In this document: piece after piece, positions 13,901 to 25,925 of the stretch
Layout: the number at the start of each line of letters is the position of its first letter
Numbering within the stretch: the first letter of the stretch is position 1
From: Spodoptera frugiperda
Lineage: Eukaryota; Arthropoda; Insecta; Lepidoptera; Noctuidae
Length of the DNA: 64,000 nucleotides
Reading direction: 5' to 3'
NCBI RefSeq assembly: GCF_023101765.2
Contig: NC_064238.1
Location: forward strand, 3,470,001-3,534,000
Program-made: the position numbers and the translations under genes
Notes under the pieces: generated by a model
What the model saw: only the letters and a program-made list of their open reading frames with translations
The model's database searches: none
What the model was told of the DNA's origin: nothing

Positions 13901-14362
13901 TGAAGTATTAAATTATAGTATTTAATTTATGTATTTTTTTAATTCATTGATATATGCAATTGCCGACAGATTTTAAAGTACAAATAAATGCAGAAAATCT
14001 AATAAATCTTGAACTGTTGCCCCTATATAAAACTTGTTTACTATGCCCAAATAGCAATGTGGTTCACCATATCGATTCTCCAGTTGAGTAGGATCCTGGT
14101 CAACTAATGAAGTTCCATCCCCTGAGGATTCAGGTATGAGAGGTCATGGTGACCCACAGCGAAATAACTTACCCAGTCTGTCGGCAAAAAACAAATTAAT
14201 TTAGCAAATAAGAAATTAAGTAAAATAGACATTATAATGTTGTTGGATTATTTGTCAGTAAATGTAAAACAGCAAGACGCATTGAAAGGGAGTTTAATTA
14301 AAGTTTTGTATTTTAGTTCCCTGCTCCCGTCGCCTATGCTGGACAGTCGGCTCGCGGTCTGA
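1928..14362 (+). CDS. ZnT1-type zinc exporter (SLC30A / cation diffusion facilitator), 3' part of gene
   Basis: Exons seen: 1928-2103, 3149-3261, 9048-9171, 10446-10541, 13440-13585, 14317-14362 (TGA). All have GT-AG ends and matching phases (1,0,2,0,0,2); about 234 residues are visible. The family exports Zn2+ from the cytosol by H+ exchange at the plasma membrane. Exon 1 encodes the last two membrane helices (GSLIVVGSALVVWLTDW, then DPALSIVLVILILASVW) and the LLQTVPTHIQ motif. Exon 2 (EKVDGVLAVHEFHVWQLAG) and exon 3 (IHSTTIQPEFVE) make the cytosolic C-terminal metal-sensing domain typical of CDF proteins. Exon 4 is cysteine-rich (CALHCPPNDLCHNATCCGP), as in ZnT1 tails. Exons 5-6 form a Ser/Thr-rich tail ending LLPSPMLDSRLAV. 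The N-terminal helices and His-rich loop must lie left of position 1. If the GTTAGT donor at 13586 is not used, exon 5 reads through to a stop at 13596-13598. The ZnT1 class is secure; the exact 3' end is less sure. Confidence 0.88.
3338..3487. repeat. Degenerate interspersed lepidopteran repeat
   Basis: It contains the run from agcttctgccagcggtttcg through aaatttcatcccaatcc to cagccgttttggcgtgattg and agtaacaaacatac. I recognise this as a common moth repeat (a retroelement-type 3' segment). It is an intronic copy in the ZnT gene; family assignment is from memory. Confidence 0.6.
4057..4216 (+). mobile_element. LINE/SINE-type 3' end with A-rich tail
   Basis: It holds caaagcacttgtaacgcctc, then tccatgggcggcggcgatta, then aggtgatccgtctgctcgtt, and ends accattaaaaaaaa. 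This block is a frequent retroelement tail in noctuid genomes. The A-rich end gives + orientation. It is intronic. Confidence 0.65.
5600..5745 (+). repeat. Interspersed repeat fragment
   Basis: It starts with ctgtctgtctgtttattctg and carries gaccgattttgacgggactt, tgatgtactaaggagtaact and acacgagcgaagccgcgagc, all parts of a repeat common in moths. Intronic; truncated at both ends as far as I can judge. Confidence 0.6.
6697..6790 (+). repeat. Interspersed repeat fragment (cctcacgcctggctccc ... cacacctctttcgcttcattc)
   Basis: It includes cataggggtaggcagagaca and cacctctttcgcttcattcg, which I recognise as a short retroelement fragment widespread in noctuids. Intronic in the ZnT gene between exons 3149 and 9048. 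Confidence 0.6.
11484..11567 (+). CDS. Candidate alternative last exon of the ZnT1-type gene
   Basis: After a pyrimidine-rich stretch and an AG at 11482-11483, an open frame of 27 residues begins EMVSLKVDEMNSPTLSMSND and ends NIGEN-stop. It joins in phase 0 to the upstream exon ending at 10541, so it would replace the 13440/14317 tail with a short Ser/Asn-rich one. It looks coding because its composition is protein-like and it lies at the right place in the gene. Transcript evidence is needed: the exon is short and could be chance. A GT within it (11555-11556) would instead splice it to 13440 in another frame. Confidence 0.45.
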   Translation, partial: EMVSLKVDEMNSPTLSMSNDIKNIGEN

Positions 14363-17058
14363 CGCTCGGGCCCGACTATGGACTAACCCCCGTCACTTTC
14401 ACTACACATTAGCTGTGAAATTTAGTTCCATTCATATTTATAATCATTACCAAAGTATATGTGCTCATTTTTCCACACCAGCCAATAATCAAACTATCTG
14501 TCTCGTTTTTTCCCAAGTTATTAGATAAAGACAACACTATTTTTAATTATGTCTAGACCTTTTAATCGACTTATCAAAGTTGTAATTCGCAAATGCAAAA
14601 ATATAGCCATCTCTGTCTAATGTTTGTCACTAAGTTATGTGTAAAAGAGATGGATAGTTTTTAAGTTGGTGTATCAAAAACGGCACTATTACATAACACG
14701 AATTTCTAGTGTGTCATTTAATGTAAACGAATCATATAAAATGGCTGCTGTTGTAACTAAAATTCTTTAAATCTCGCTACATTACCTAGGCTAGGTATAT
14801 CTTCATTCATTAGTATTATTCATATTATTTAAATAAGTACTTACCATAACTAATTGCATAAAATTATTATTATTCATGTTATAAATTCATCAAAATTAAA
14901 TTAGTTTAGCATTGAGTACCTAAATTCCAATAAAACATTGAAAATAAACGAAAAAGTATCACATCACAAAATGTAACTAATCATTAATATTTAAAAGCAT
15001 ATTAACTGATTAAAAAATGAGATTTAAGCCACGCGATATTGAACTTTACATTGCTAAGAAAAACGTCGAAAATGTAACTTTTCCATTAATGTAAAAGCTA
15101 GGGCAACTTTAGAGATTATCTTGTTATAGGATATAGTTATAAAACTTATATTATTTCACATTTTCACAACTAATATGTAGGTGTGGGTCGTTTATACCAA
15201 AACATTGTTGTTGAATACTTTGATATGTGAGTTATATGAACATTTATATGTTAGAATAGCTAATTTATGTCTCAATGTCTTCAAGACTACTAAATAAATT
15301 ATATTACATACGTAGCAATACTCAGACGATTAAAAATCTAATAAAGAATGCCGATTATCATCATATTGCTACGATGTTAAATATAATTTAGACCTTAATA
15401 ATTTTTACCATACGATTCAAATTCAAGTGCACCAATAGAATTCAAGTAATGCACGAAACGTTTTTAATAAATTTTGGATTGTTCCCTGAAGTACAATACG
15501 CATATTATATTTTGTATCACAAGATAGTCGTTTTGGTGGCATTAATTTTGTAATAAATAGTGTTATTGACTATAGGAAATTTTCGAGGAAAATGAGGTCA
15601 ATGAACTGATACCTCATCTTCCACGTGAGTGATGCAACACGAGGTAACAATCTTATCTACAGTAAATAGTAATATCTTAATATAATATGTACTTGATAAT
15701 TATGTTAAGTATTGCTTGATAATATAATTTAAAACAAAGCGAGTATATGCCCTTCAAATGTGTATCGAAGCCTTCAAACATAGTGATGTTGCCTTGAAAG
15801 GAATTTGAAAGATAAAGGAGGATTATGAAACCGCATTTTAAAATTGATAATTTTAGTCTAAAACTAAATTCCATCATTCATTTGAGCATCATAAACTAAG
15901 CTAAAATTCATTTAAACGTTTAACAAAACATATATTTCTAATTATTAAGTATAGAAAACTTTTTATTACTTAAAATGTGATGTAATATTGTAGCTGTAAG
16001 TAGCCTTTTTATTCTGTGGTAGTAGTGGCCAGGATGGCTCGCATTTCATAGGCAGTGGACGTAGAACATTTTGCGGGTAAACCTTTGCAATAATAATGTA
16101 GTTAGATAATCACAATTTAGCAAGGAATAGTTATTGCACATGAGCCCCAAATGTTACGATAAGTTCCATGGTATATCGTACCTTCAAACTCTCTGTGGTA
16201 CCATATTCTTTTTGAAATATTTCTTAGAAGATTTTGACCATTTCTTCATAGATAATTTCTTTTATAGTATCAATATTACTCATATCTATGATTATGTTCT
16301 ATTTGGACATTGTTTTATAATGATAAAGTGACTTTATTCATGACTAGAATATTTAAACTTGTAATTCCGATTCTTACCTCACAGAAAATACATTTTGAAA
16401 CTGAGGACCCATCAAACAAGTTTGTGATAATCCCCTTAAAAATATTGCAGATGAATTATTTTTCTAATTTGTATCTTATGTTCGTAGGATTATGTTATAT
16501 TATGGTATGGTTTATGTTCATGAACTGACCAATGAAGCCAGTCATGCACGGCTCAATATATGTTTTATGAAAAATATCGTATTTTTCCTGACAAAGAATT
16601 GATTGTTTATTTTTTATATGTACAAACCTACTGTCTGGTTATTTACCACAGATGACTAAAAATCTTTTTTCAAATAATAATCGTAGACAAATGAATTGAT
16701 TTGATTAATGAATTACTGATTGCGTTGCGCAATTAATAAAAATATGTATTGAAACAAGGTTTTATTTGATATCCTTTATTGTTTTCTTAAAGTTCTGCCC
16801 CATTTTAAATAGTGATTATAAAGTGCTATATAGTGTAACTAATTTAACACACGTTTGTACTAAAATTATTCTACTTAATTTATTTATGTCTTAGATATAA
16901 ATCAGCTTGTAGGTATACTAAGTCAAAATGGACTTTGACTTTTATTGCTTTTGCAGATAGCGTCGATTCATTACGTATGTATGATTATTATAATTAGGTA
17001 CTATATTTAATTGTTGCTAAGTATTTTCCACGTGTTCATTGAGGTTCTATGTTATTGT
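14363..17058. other. 3' flank between the convergent ZnT and IR76b genes
   Basis: No coding exon was seen. It holds the ZnT 3' UTR and, on the other strand, that of IR76b; tttatt at 16761-16766 reads AATAAA on the - strand. The rest is AT-rich unique sequence. Short open frames here (for example 16134-16528) have no protein-like features beyond chance hydrophobicity. Confidence 0.6.
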
Positions 17059-20000
17059 TTATTTATCCGACCTGTAAAGGAAGGATGATGGTGCTCTAGC
17101 TGGGATGAGTTTCTTGTCGCCACTGCTCGTTTCAAAAACATAATACTCTCTGCCGTTAATCATCTTCGTGCGTGTATTCTCGACGTTGAATTTAGGGTTC
17201 TTGCCAAACAGCGAGTCGTATGGCGGTGGGCGACTGTCATCGTGGCTCCTTGATGATTTGCCGGCTTTGGACTTCTTCCTCCTCGATTTTTTGTTCTTAT
17301 TCAGTTTGCCGGAGACGTAGCGTTTTATGAATATCTGTGAAATTATAGACATCTTAATTGATGTATCGAGACGAAGGAAAATCTGTGTCTATGACTAGTG
17401 ATTAATGATACTGATGAGAAACTTCACCTATGATGATAATAAAATGTGTAAAAATAAAAATTTAAAGTAAAAAACAGAACATTAATATAAAACATTACTA
17501 CAAAACATCTGCACATCAACCTACTTCTATCACCATCTTCTAAACCTATAACAAGGGAAAATTCATATTTTATTTAATAAAAATTTCTATCTCTAATCTA
17601 ATCTTCTATCAACATGCTCCAATAAACTTTCCACCTTAATACATAGCAATAAGGTTGAATAACTAACCTCGGCGCCAAACACAGCGACAGCAGTAGCAGA
17701 CCCAGCTACCATCACCATGTATGTCATTATAAGATCACTGTTCCGCAGCTTACGGTCTTTAGATTGCAAGTCTAGGGGACATATCTTCGTGCTCGGCAAG
17801 TCACTGCGCTTCAGGAAGTCGAGGATACCAGCTTGGAATATCTGTGTAAGTCTGGAATAAATAAGAGTAAGTAACTACCTATTTATGACAAAATATTGGT
17901 AAGTATACTGACAGTTGTTGTTTTTCTGCAAGAGGAGACACTTTTCACCTTTTATGTTGTTAGTCTCAGTTTTGAAGATTATAGAATTAATGTAAAGCTT
18001 TAGTTATATTGAAATTATACCTTACTTAGGAACATACCTACTACAGCTTTTGACACTATGATCATTCTGCTAAGGTTTACCTAGGTAACTATACGATAAG
18101 TATGACAAACCCAAGTTCGAAATTAGGTAGATACCCATTGCAATGTCTAGAGATATGCCTCCTGTGTCGTGATTACGTTTACAAACATACAAGTTCATAT
18201 ACACATAACACCTAGACCCGAAACAACAATTTGTAGATCACAGAAAGTTGCTAGTGTGTGAACCCGCAACACGTTGTGCAGCAACCGGTTGCCTAGCCAC
18301 CGCGCCAACCGTATAGTCAAAATGTCTAGCGAGAGCATCTGAGTAGGTCAATTAATTAATACTGATGACAAAAGTAACAAAAACTTACACAGGATCGAAT
18401 AAACCCTTCAGTTTACTTCCAACTGGGTAGGCGAACGCTCTCTGTTTCTTCATGAAAGCACTAGGAGCCACGACATAGGTGCATTTCTCGGATTCCTCCA
18501 CGTCTTTCTTCGAAATATAATCGTTGTACATCAAGTGGTCTACCACTGTCTGTTCCTTTACCAGCACTTCTCCTTTCTTCACGTGTTCCAAGAAGTCTTT
18601 GTCGCCAAGCACTGATAGAAACCTAGCCTTACCACTGTTGATCATTGTGTTCAAGAAGTATAGATCTTCGCCTTCCTATGGGTTAACAAAGGATAGTTTA
18701 GGTGTAAAATATGGATACGACACGAAGCTATAGGTACGAAATCTCAGTTATTGTAACTATAGGATAATGGTGCCTTTTAAAATTGATTGAGCAACAAGTT
18801 TGTGGACTGAAAGGTGGCATTATTACTTGATCAATATAAGATAAATATCGACACTATCATCACCGTTTTCTTTAACAAAAACAAGTTTCATTATTTCAAT
18901 TATCAAATTAACGGTAACAAACATCATGCAGGTATACAGGTTGTTATTATAATCTTACGGTTTTCACAACATGTTCGACCGAGCTGCCAGCCGAAGCGAC
19001 CCAACGATTGTTCTTCTGATACAAATCCCTTGGACTTTCTATAGCGAGAGTGAACTTCGATAGAGTCAGAAAAGCCGTCAAGTTCGCCGTGTAGAAAGCT
19101 GATAGTAGAATCATGAACAACCACCAAGTCACGAAGAGGACGCGTGTTGTATCTAAAAATAAATTAATGTTAGGTAAATAATTAATCAAATCAAAGTTGA
19201 AGATAAAGCATGTTTTATTCCAATTAGGTATACAGGCATTTTCAAAAATTGAAACTACTGCGTTAGTCGCTCTAAAAGTCTAAATATTCTCAAAAATAGT
19301 TTCAAAAATAGTTTCAATAGTTTCTGTGTAGGTTGTCCTGCCAGGATTTGACCCCGCGGTACTTTAGTACCTACAGTGTTCATGAGATTTATGATATTGA
19401 AAGCACGTTTGCTTGTTTAGCGTTATATCTAGTTTTAAAAGTTTATGTATTGAAATTACCAATGAAACTGAGAATTCTACTACTACTAACTATGCCATAT
19501 ATTTGTACCGTGATTGCATTTACCTATTTCATTATGTTGCCTCATTTATCCGCTAGCTAGAATTGAATCGCTGACACGTTTCTGTCATTGCTCCGATAAT
19601 GACAGAAACGTGTCAGCGATTCAATTTGTCGTTTTTTACAAAAAATACCTAATTACTTGTAATGCACTAGTGTAAATAAAGTGACCTATAGTTAATTGCA
19701 TCAATTGCATGATTCATGATTACCATTAGGTATGGAAAAATCGTGTAACCGTTAATGGAAATCGATTCGTACGATTATCATTATTATGTCATGGTTTCTG
19801 GACTTAAATACCCTGTAAGTACGGTAATATTTATATGACAATAGATATTAGCGTAATACGCACATCTTCCTAAACATAAAACTTTTAGGCTACTATCAGA
19901 TGTATTATTTAACTGCATGCTGTTTAATTTTATCGACTAGTGTTAGTTCTGTTACACAACCGACTGATATTTCTCCGATAGTCTTTAAAATAGAAGATTG

Positions 20001-22904
20001 TAAAGCTTTGTTTCGATTGGATAGATCTGATTTCAAGAAGAATTAGTCGTTTGTTCAATATCTACTTAGGGAGAAGTAGGTAAAATAGTATCGAGATAAC
20101 ACATCAGTAGTATCCAGAATATCTAGTGTCTATAAATAGTCTCGATATTGTGTCTAAATTAACATAAATAGACCTCAGTAATTATAACATTTCACTGACA
20201 CCTCAAATAACATCAAAAGCATTTCTACAAAACACGAATAACATCATTAATCAACGGCGTATCGTGTGCTGTATTTAATAACAATGATCGTGGTGGTCTG
20301 ACAAATATTTTGACTGCCATCATTAACACCATTTTCATTTGTGATTACTTTTCATGTCCATGTGGCACAACGTTGGAAGGGTGTGACAAAAAGTGATAGA
20401 TTACGTAAACCATTAGTTGCGATACGATCTTGTGGTAGGAATTGACCGCAGTTATGAAACTAGATCGTAATATTCGAAGGTACTGTCATTTTGTTGGTTA
20501 TGTTATAAATTTTATGTACGTACCTAATGTAAATAGGTACTTAGTGTTATTGCGGCGTGATTTCGATCAATATTTTTAGTAGACACATTAAACACTAGTA
20601 GTTTCTCAGTTAGATATAGTGTAGATAAGTAATACCTACACTAAAGTACATAAAATACTAGTAATAATCATAAAATACTTCGACGACTAAATGGAAAAGC
20701 GGCATTGTAGATAGAGGTACCTACTAAAGTTGCCACTTTTTGCCAAGTTTAGGGCAGTCCTTTTTGTTTAATCTCTAACACCAGATGAGGTACTTACTTA
20801 ATTACTCAATTGGCTTATTTCATACAAATTAGTGATACTCACTGGCTTCAGGTGACAAATTAGTTCCCTGTTTGAGGAAGGCGCTGTACACGAACCAAAA
20901 GCTTGGTTTTAAGGGCAGAACGCCTTCATCGTCTGTGATCAGCTTGCTTCGTACTCGGGTGAAGAATGTGATGCACGGCCCGAATGTTAGGACAGCGGCC
21001 AGGACTAGGTACCTGAACAAATGTCTTTAGGTTACCTAAGGACCTAATACATAGTTATTCGTATCCAGTAGTAACACCAGTATTGAAGAAGACATAAGGA
21101 CCTACAGAAGAACTTGTTTGTTACCGAACTTTATTGGCAGATACTTTAGCTAACTTTGACTTTAACTAAATAGGTATTTGGCGTAGTCACCGGCTACTTA
21201 GGTACGTACAGTTTTATAAACATACCTAAGTAAAATCAATTAAAATTCAATAACAAGATACCAACCAATTAGAGCGCCGAACGCGCTCTCGTTTTCCTTC
21301 GACGTAAAGCAAACTCGTACAAAGGGTACCTATTGGTAGGTTCATTGGAGCAGGTCAATCATAAAGTTTACTTTTCGAAAACTAATAAAAATAATATTAA
21401 ATTCCGTACCACACAAGATCGTTAAATGGTGCGAGTAGTCCGGAGCCGGCGGCTGATTCCTTGGGTCTCTTCAGCATCATCACCCACACTCCTTCGTCCA
21501 GGTCTATTGAGAACGACACCTTCTCCCGATACGGTAGCAATGTTGGTATAAATGCAACGGCCATGTCCACTTTCTAAGGTAAAAAATAAAATTACCTTTA
21601 TGACTGTAGACTAGGTACCTATAGAGAAGTATAAAAACGAACCACCAATTGGAAGACTTGGGCAGTGAGCAGGCTTCCCGCTTATCTTAGGAAAACCGAG
21701 GAAATAATAAGAGTCGCGTGTAACCAGTAGTAAAGTAACCAATGGATGCAAGTGGCGGATTATCGCCCATCGTTAAGAACTAAGGGATATGCTGATGTTA
21801 AAAGAGGTGCTGATAATTTCTAGAATCAATTTCAGCATCAAACCTTTTCATAATTGTTATATGGCAAAGGAAATATCAAAGCTCAACTTTTTTATAACAA
21901 TAAAAGAACTCACGCTGGTGTTCAGAAGTCCTATTATGGAGTCATCGCTGATTTTGTCTCCCAATTCAAAGTTCTTTGTAGGTAGTATCACTTCATAAGT
22001 GAAGTTGAACTTTTTCCGCAGAATATTCATGATGGTGAAAGCCACCCCTTTACCGACCACCGTGCCATTTTCAAATTCTGTCGAACTCAGTGGAGTATTC
22101 TGTAAAAGGTTTAAAGATATGTAGGTTATCGCTGTTTTTCACGAAAATTATCCAATGACTTCTCCCGCCTTGAGCATAGCGAGAGGGAGTGTCAAACATT
22201 TACTGACTAAAAACCATCCCGTTCCATCTCCTGCTTTTAGAGCCGGAGCCCCTAAACCCACTAGGTAGTCCGCAGCTCCGGATCAGGGTGGCACAACTAT
22301 TGAGTCAGCTTTTTATAGTAAATAAAGGTACGTTTACAAGCCCTTATTTAATACTATGGACTATAGTATTTTAAACAGTGTTATTGCTATAATATTTCGC
22401 AATATGTGACTCTTATAATGATGTTAGACACTTACGTTATACGTCGTAACTTTGATGTGTTTTCCATTGACTTCCTTCATCAAACTCATGAAATTGATGT
22501 CCTTCTCCGCCAATGCGTCTGGCGCTAAGTTCAGAAGCAAAAGAAATAATAATTAGTGTTATTAATCTGAACAAGTCCCCTTATTAATAATAGACATTAT
22601 GTTCTTTTGCTCGCCAATATTGAATTTAAATTAAAGTGAGTATTTAGATCTGAAGAACCTACTTTAAGAAAATTTATGTAGATATTTATCGTCGTAATCG
22701 TAATAACTATTTCAACCTTTACAATTAATTAAGCTATTGCTCTATATTCCCAAACACAATAAAACTGCAAAACAAATTAGAAATTATTATTATTACAACA
22801 ATAAAAAAAGATGGCCGTAAATCACCTTGATAAGTCTCATTGTAAGGTACTTCGCAGAAGGTGGCGTTACATATCGACGATATGATTAGTTCTATGCCGG
22901 CCAT
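17059..22904 (-). CDS. Ir76b: Ionotropic receptor co-receptor IR76b
   Basis: Nine exons, 5' to 3': 22904-22826, 22524-22436, 22099-21914, 21573-21410, 21012-20843, 19152-18959, 18675-18389, 17851-17668, 17334-17059. They sum to 1629 nt and encode 542 residues, with all phases compatible. The protein is a variant ionotropic glutamate receptor, a ligand-gated cation channel of chemosensory dendrites that partners with tuning IRs (amine and taste detection in flies). Visible layout: a short N-terminus without a long amino-terminal domain; S1 about 40-170 (VTTYNNTPLSS, MAVAFIPTL); M1 174-191; pore loop about 209-222 (SFWFVYSAFLKQGTN); M2 231-258 with YTANLTAFLTLSKFTL; S2 about 259-428; M3 about 430-451; cytosolic basic tail. 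ICPLDLQSKDRKLRNSDL before M3 and the NGREYYVFETSSGDKKLIP tail are what I associate with IR76b rather than IR25a, IR8a or IR93a. The start ATG was chosen because it opens exon 1 and an earlier ATG (out of frame) stops quickly. The N-terminal hydrophobic stretch is weak, so a missing 5' exon is possible. Confidence 0.85.
18168..18316 (-). mobile_element. tRNA-derived SINE copy
   Basis: It reads cgtttacaaacatacaagtt, gacccgaaacaacaatttgt, a tRNA-like block, then gcctagccaccgcgcc. The reverse complement has an A-box-like head (ggcgcggtggctaggcaacc). The B-box region is diverged compared with the copy at 26532-26727. It lies in an IR76b intron in the same orientation as the gene. Confidence 0.75.
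19561..19626. repeat. Perfect 29-bp-arm hairpin in an IR76b intron
   Basis: Arm 19561-19589 (aattgaatcgctgacacgtt and 9 more bases) is the exact reverse complement of 19598-19626, with an 8-base spacer (gctccgat). It sits in the intron between the exons at 19152 and 20843. It could be a tiny palindromic element, or a hairpin in the pre-mRNA. Confidence 0.95.
21262..21330. repeat. Fragment related to the palindromic element at 898-1051
   Basis: It shares ccaattagagcgccgaa, cgctctcgttt and cgtaaagcaaact with the right half of the element at 898-1051. It lies in an IR76b intron and only one arm is present. Confidence 0.7.
22157..22300 (+). repeat. Noctuid interspersed repeat fragment
   Basis: It carries gcgagagggagtgtcaaaca, ttactgactaaaaaccatcc, agagccggagcccctaaacc and taggtagtccgcagctccgg. 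A diverged copy lies in opposite orientation at 23974-24110. It is in the second IR76b intron. Confidence 0.7.
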
Positions 22905-23973
22905 GGCATAATGACGGTGGCGTAGGACACATTTGGTGGTCGGTGGTCGAATGGCGAGTGGTCACTGACGACTGCGAGGATGCGCCACCGTTGACCGTTG
23001 ACATGGCCTTTCACCACCACTGTCCCCCCAGTAAACCACGTTGGATTAACATTGACATTCATAGCGTAATCAATAGCCACATTAATAATGCACTGTGGAC
23101 GATTTCGCAAGCAATGTCATGGAGTTTTTGCGTGTTTTGCTATCCGGAATTATGGTAATTTGGTGCAGTTCAGATAGATGAGATAGGGTCTCAAAATTCA
23201 GGATAGGTATCGAGTATAGCTAGTTATCTATCCAATGCATCTTGACGGTGCTGTATGCTAATTAATGCTAAAATATGAGGATTTTTTTTAGACATCACAG
23301 ATATAATAATATGGCGACAGAAAGCTTTGTAGAGAAATCAGTAATTTTTATTTAAGTAGGTAAATTAAGTTTTAAATTGTGAAGAGCAAGCTTGGTGATA
23401 TTGATCACCATCAACACGCTTAAATATGAAAGAACGGGCATTTATCGTATTCTTCCTTCGTGAAGATAAATTGCATGTATTCAGGACCTGGGTAGGTACT
23501 TATTTGCTTAAACCTAAATTGCAAAATGAGATTAATAATCAGCTAGCTTTGTACCAGCTGTGTATTTAAAGGTAGTGCAAAACACCTATAACGGATGTTT
23601 ATCTGTCGGTAAAAATATTTAGTATTTACACGAAAAGCATGTCCATACTATTCCATAAAATTATAGAGGTAAATAATCATAGCTCGTTAATGGGTGACAG
23701 CACGACGACTCAGTAATATGTCATAGCCGTGTGCGTTGTTATATGAGACCTGGATTCAGGTTCAGATTCAATTGAGTAAGTACCTATCTATACTTACGTA
23801 GGTAGGTAAATACCTAATACCTAGGTACATCATCAGTAGCACTCTAAGAGTAAGTGACTAGATGGTAAAAAAGCTAGATTAGTAGGTACCTTTTTATGCT
23901 TTTTTTTTAAGATTTGTTTGAACTTGACCCTTGAGAGGCAACTTTAAGGGCTCAGAGGTCATCTGGAGTGCGG

Positions 23974-24110
23974 ACAACGTAAAAGGTTAGGTACTGGGGC
24001 TCCAGCTCAAAGCAGAAGAAAGAACGGGGTTGTATCTGATCAGTAAGAATCTGACACTACCTCCTGCATCGCCCAAGGTGGGAGAAGTCATCAGATGATT
24101 TTCATAACTT
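23974..24110 (-). repeat. Second, inverted copy of the repeat at 22157-22300
   Basis: The reverse complement carries the same block order (ttgggcgatgcaggaggtag, gtcagattcttactgatcag, caaccccgttctttcttctg, gagctggagcccc). It is more diverged than the copy at 22157. Confidence 0.6.
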
Positions 24111-24686
24111 TCGTTATGTATTTATTAAAAATAATAATTTAAATAAGATTTTCTTAAGTTTGTTTGATATCCCTAGTATGAACGTGCATCAAATAGAAAG
24201 CCGTAGTCGTCGTAATAACTCTCATTATAAAATTAAATATTGTTTATGCAAAACAAAGGGTGGCCTAACCATGGTAAACGATTGCATACTAAACTATGTT
24301 TACTTGTGCAATCATCAGTAGGTAGTTCATATTTATAAATATTTAACTTCAAAACTGAATAATCATGTTATGACAAAGGGAAGCTTTACTTATTTATTCA
24401 GAAACGGAATTAGTGAAAATGTATGTTCTTACCTTGAAGGTAAGGAAATTTTCTTAGATAATGGTACTTCTTGTAAAAATATAAAGCCGTAGTAGAAATA
24501 AATAGTAGAAAGCACCTAGGTACCCAGTATATTTTTAAGTGGCAGGTCAAGAAAATATGGAATATTTCAAATTCATTATACGCTTGTATAAGTAACTTCC
24601 AACAATAATTCAGATGACATCACAGGGCACAACCCGCGAATCGAATCTGACAGGGCTACCCACAGTGTTTTAGAAACCCTTGGGGG

Positions 24687-25925
24687 AGGACATTTTTAGC
24701 TAATAGCGTATATCGATGTAGTTAGTCCTAATAACACAAATTGCAAAAGAAACCCCATGTCAATTATTTTTAGTTTTCGAGAAAAAAAATACTAAAGTTG
24801 CTAATTCGGAGTGTGGTTTAAATAGGTTTTTCTTTTATTTTTCTTTTATCTTTAAAATAAAGAGCAAAATTTGATATCCGGATTTTACCACATATATTTA
24901 TGTGTTATTCAAGCTTTACAACACGTATGAATTGTAATTAGGTACAAAGATATTTGCAAAAAGTCCAATTTTAGTTTCTATTTTTTATTTTTGTATTGAC
25001 ATAGTTTCCGCACGAAATCTTCATAGTAAATGATAGTTAGCCTTTTGTACTATGTACTTAAATAAAATCAAACATAATCCGTGGTATTACAAAATTATGT
25101 ACAATTGAAAAAAAAACTAAGCGCCTTTATTATTACAAATAGCAAAGTCAACAATCAGCACTTTGCTTTTTAAATGATACAATAATTTTATCTAGAGAAG
25201 TCGACATTTTAGAAGATGATGCTTAAAATAAATTCTTATTTAATCTACCATATAGATATGTTTAATATATACGTGTTTTATTGTGTATTTCTTTCAATTA
25301 CGTAGGTCCTAGTAATAGTCACCACACGATTTTTAATTGCAAACTATCATGACATGACTTTTGCTATATGGTAGATTAAATAAGAATTTATTTTAATCAT
25401 CATCTTCTAAAATGTCGACTTCTCTAGATAAAATGATTGTATCATTTAAAAAGCAAAGTGCTGATTGTTGACTTTGCTATTTGTAATAATAAAGGCGCTT
25501 AGTTTTTTTTCAATTGTACGTAATTTTGTAATACCACGGATTATGTGGCTGATTTTTTTAAAGTACATAGTATAAAAGGCTAACTATCATTTGCCATGAA
25601 GATTTCGTGCGGAAACTATGTCAATAAAAAAATCAAAAATAGAAACTAAAGTTGGATTTTTTGCAAATAAATTTGTACCTAGTTACAATTCATACTTGTT
25701 GTAAAACTTGAATAACACATAAATATATGTGATAAAATCCGGATATTAAATATTGCTCTTTATTTTAAAGATAAAAGAATGAAAAACCTATTTAAACCAC
25801 ACTCCGAATTAGAACTTTAGTATTTTTTGTCTCGAAAACTAAAAATAATTGACATGGGGTTCCTTTTGCAATTTGTGTTATTAGGACTAACTACATCGAT
25901 ATACGCTATTAGCTAAAAATGTCCT
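24687..25925. mobile_element. Long foldback element (about 565-bp inverted arms, 108-bp loop)
   Basis: The left arm, 24687-25255, begins aggacatttttagctaatag. The right arm, 25364-25925, ends ctattagctaaaaatgtcct. They are reverse complements along their whole length with scattered substitutions and small indels; shared blocks include the gtgtggtttaaatagg region and the catatagattaaata-type inner ends. The 108-base loop (25256-25363) is unique. No open frame of note and no clear target-site duplication were seen. It is best read as a non-autonomous foldback DNA transposon; a hairpin-RNA locus is an alternative. Confidence 0.9.

Noticed and set aside
16134..16528. Two overlapping hydrophobic ORFs between ZnT and IR76b
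   Set aside because: Phe/Ile/Tyr-rich translations are typical of AT-rich non-coding DNA; there is no splice or family support.
19333..19560. 75-residue hydrophobic + strand ORF in an IR76b intron
   Set aside because: No ATG context, homology or neighbours support it, and it ends at the hairpin; it is explained by AT-rich composition.
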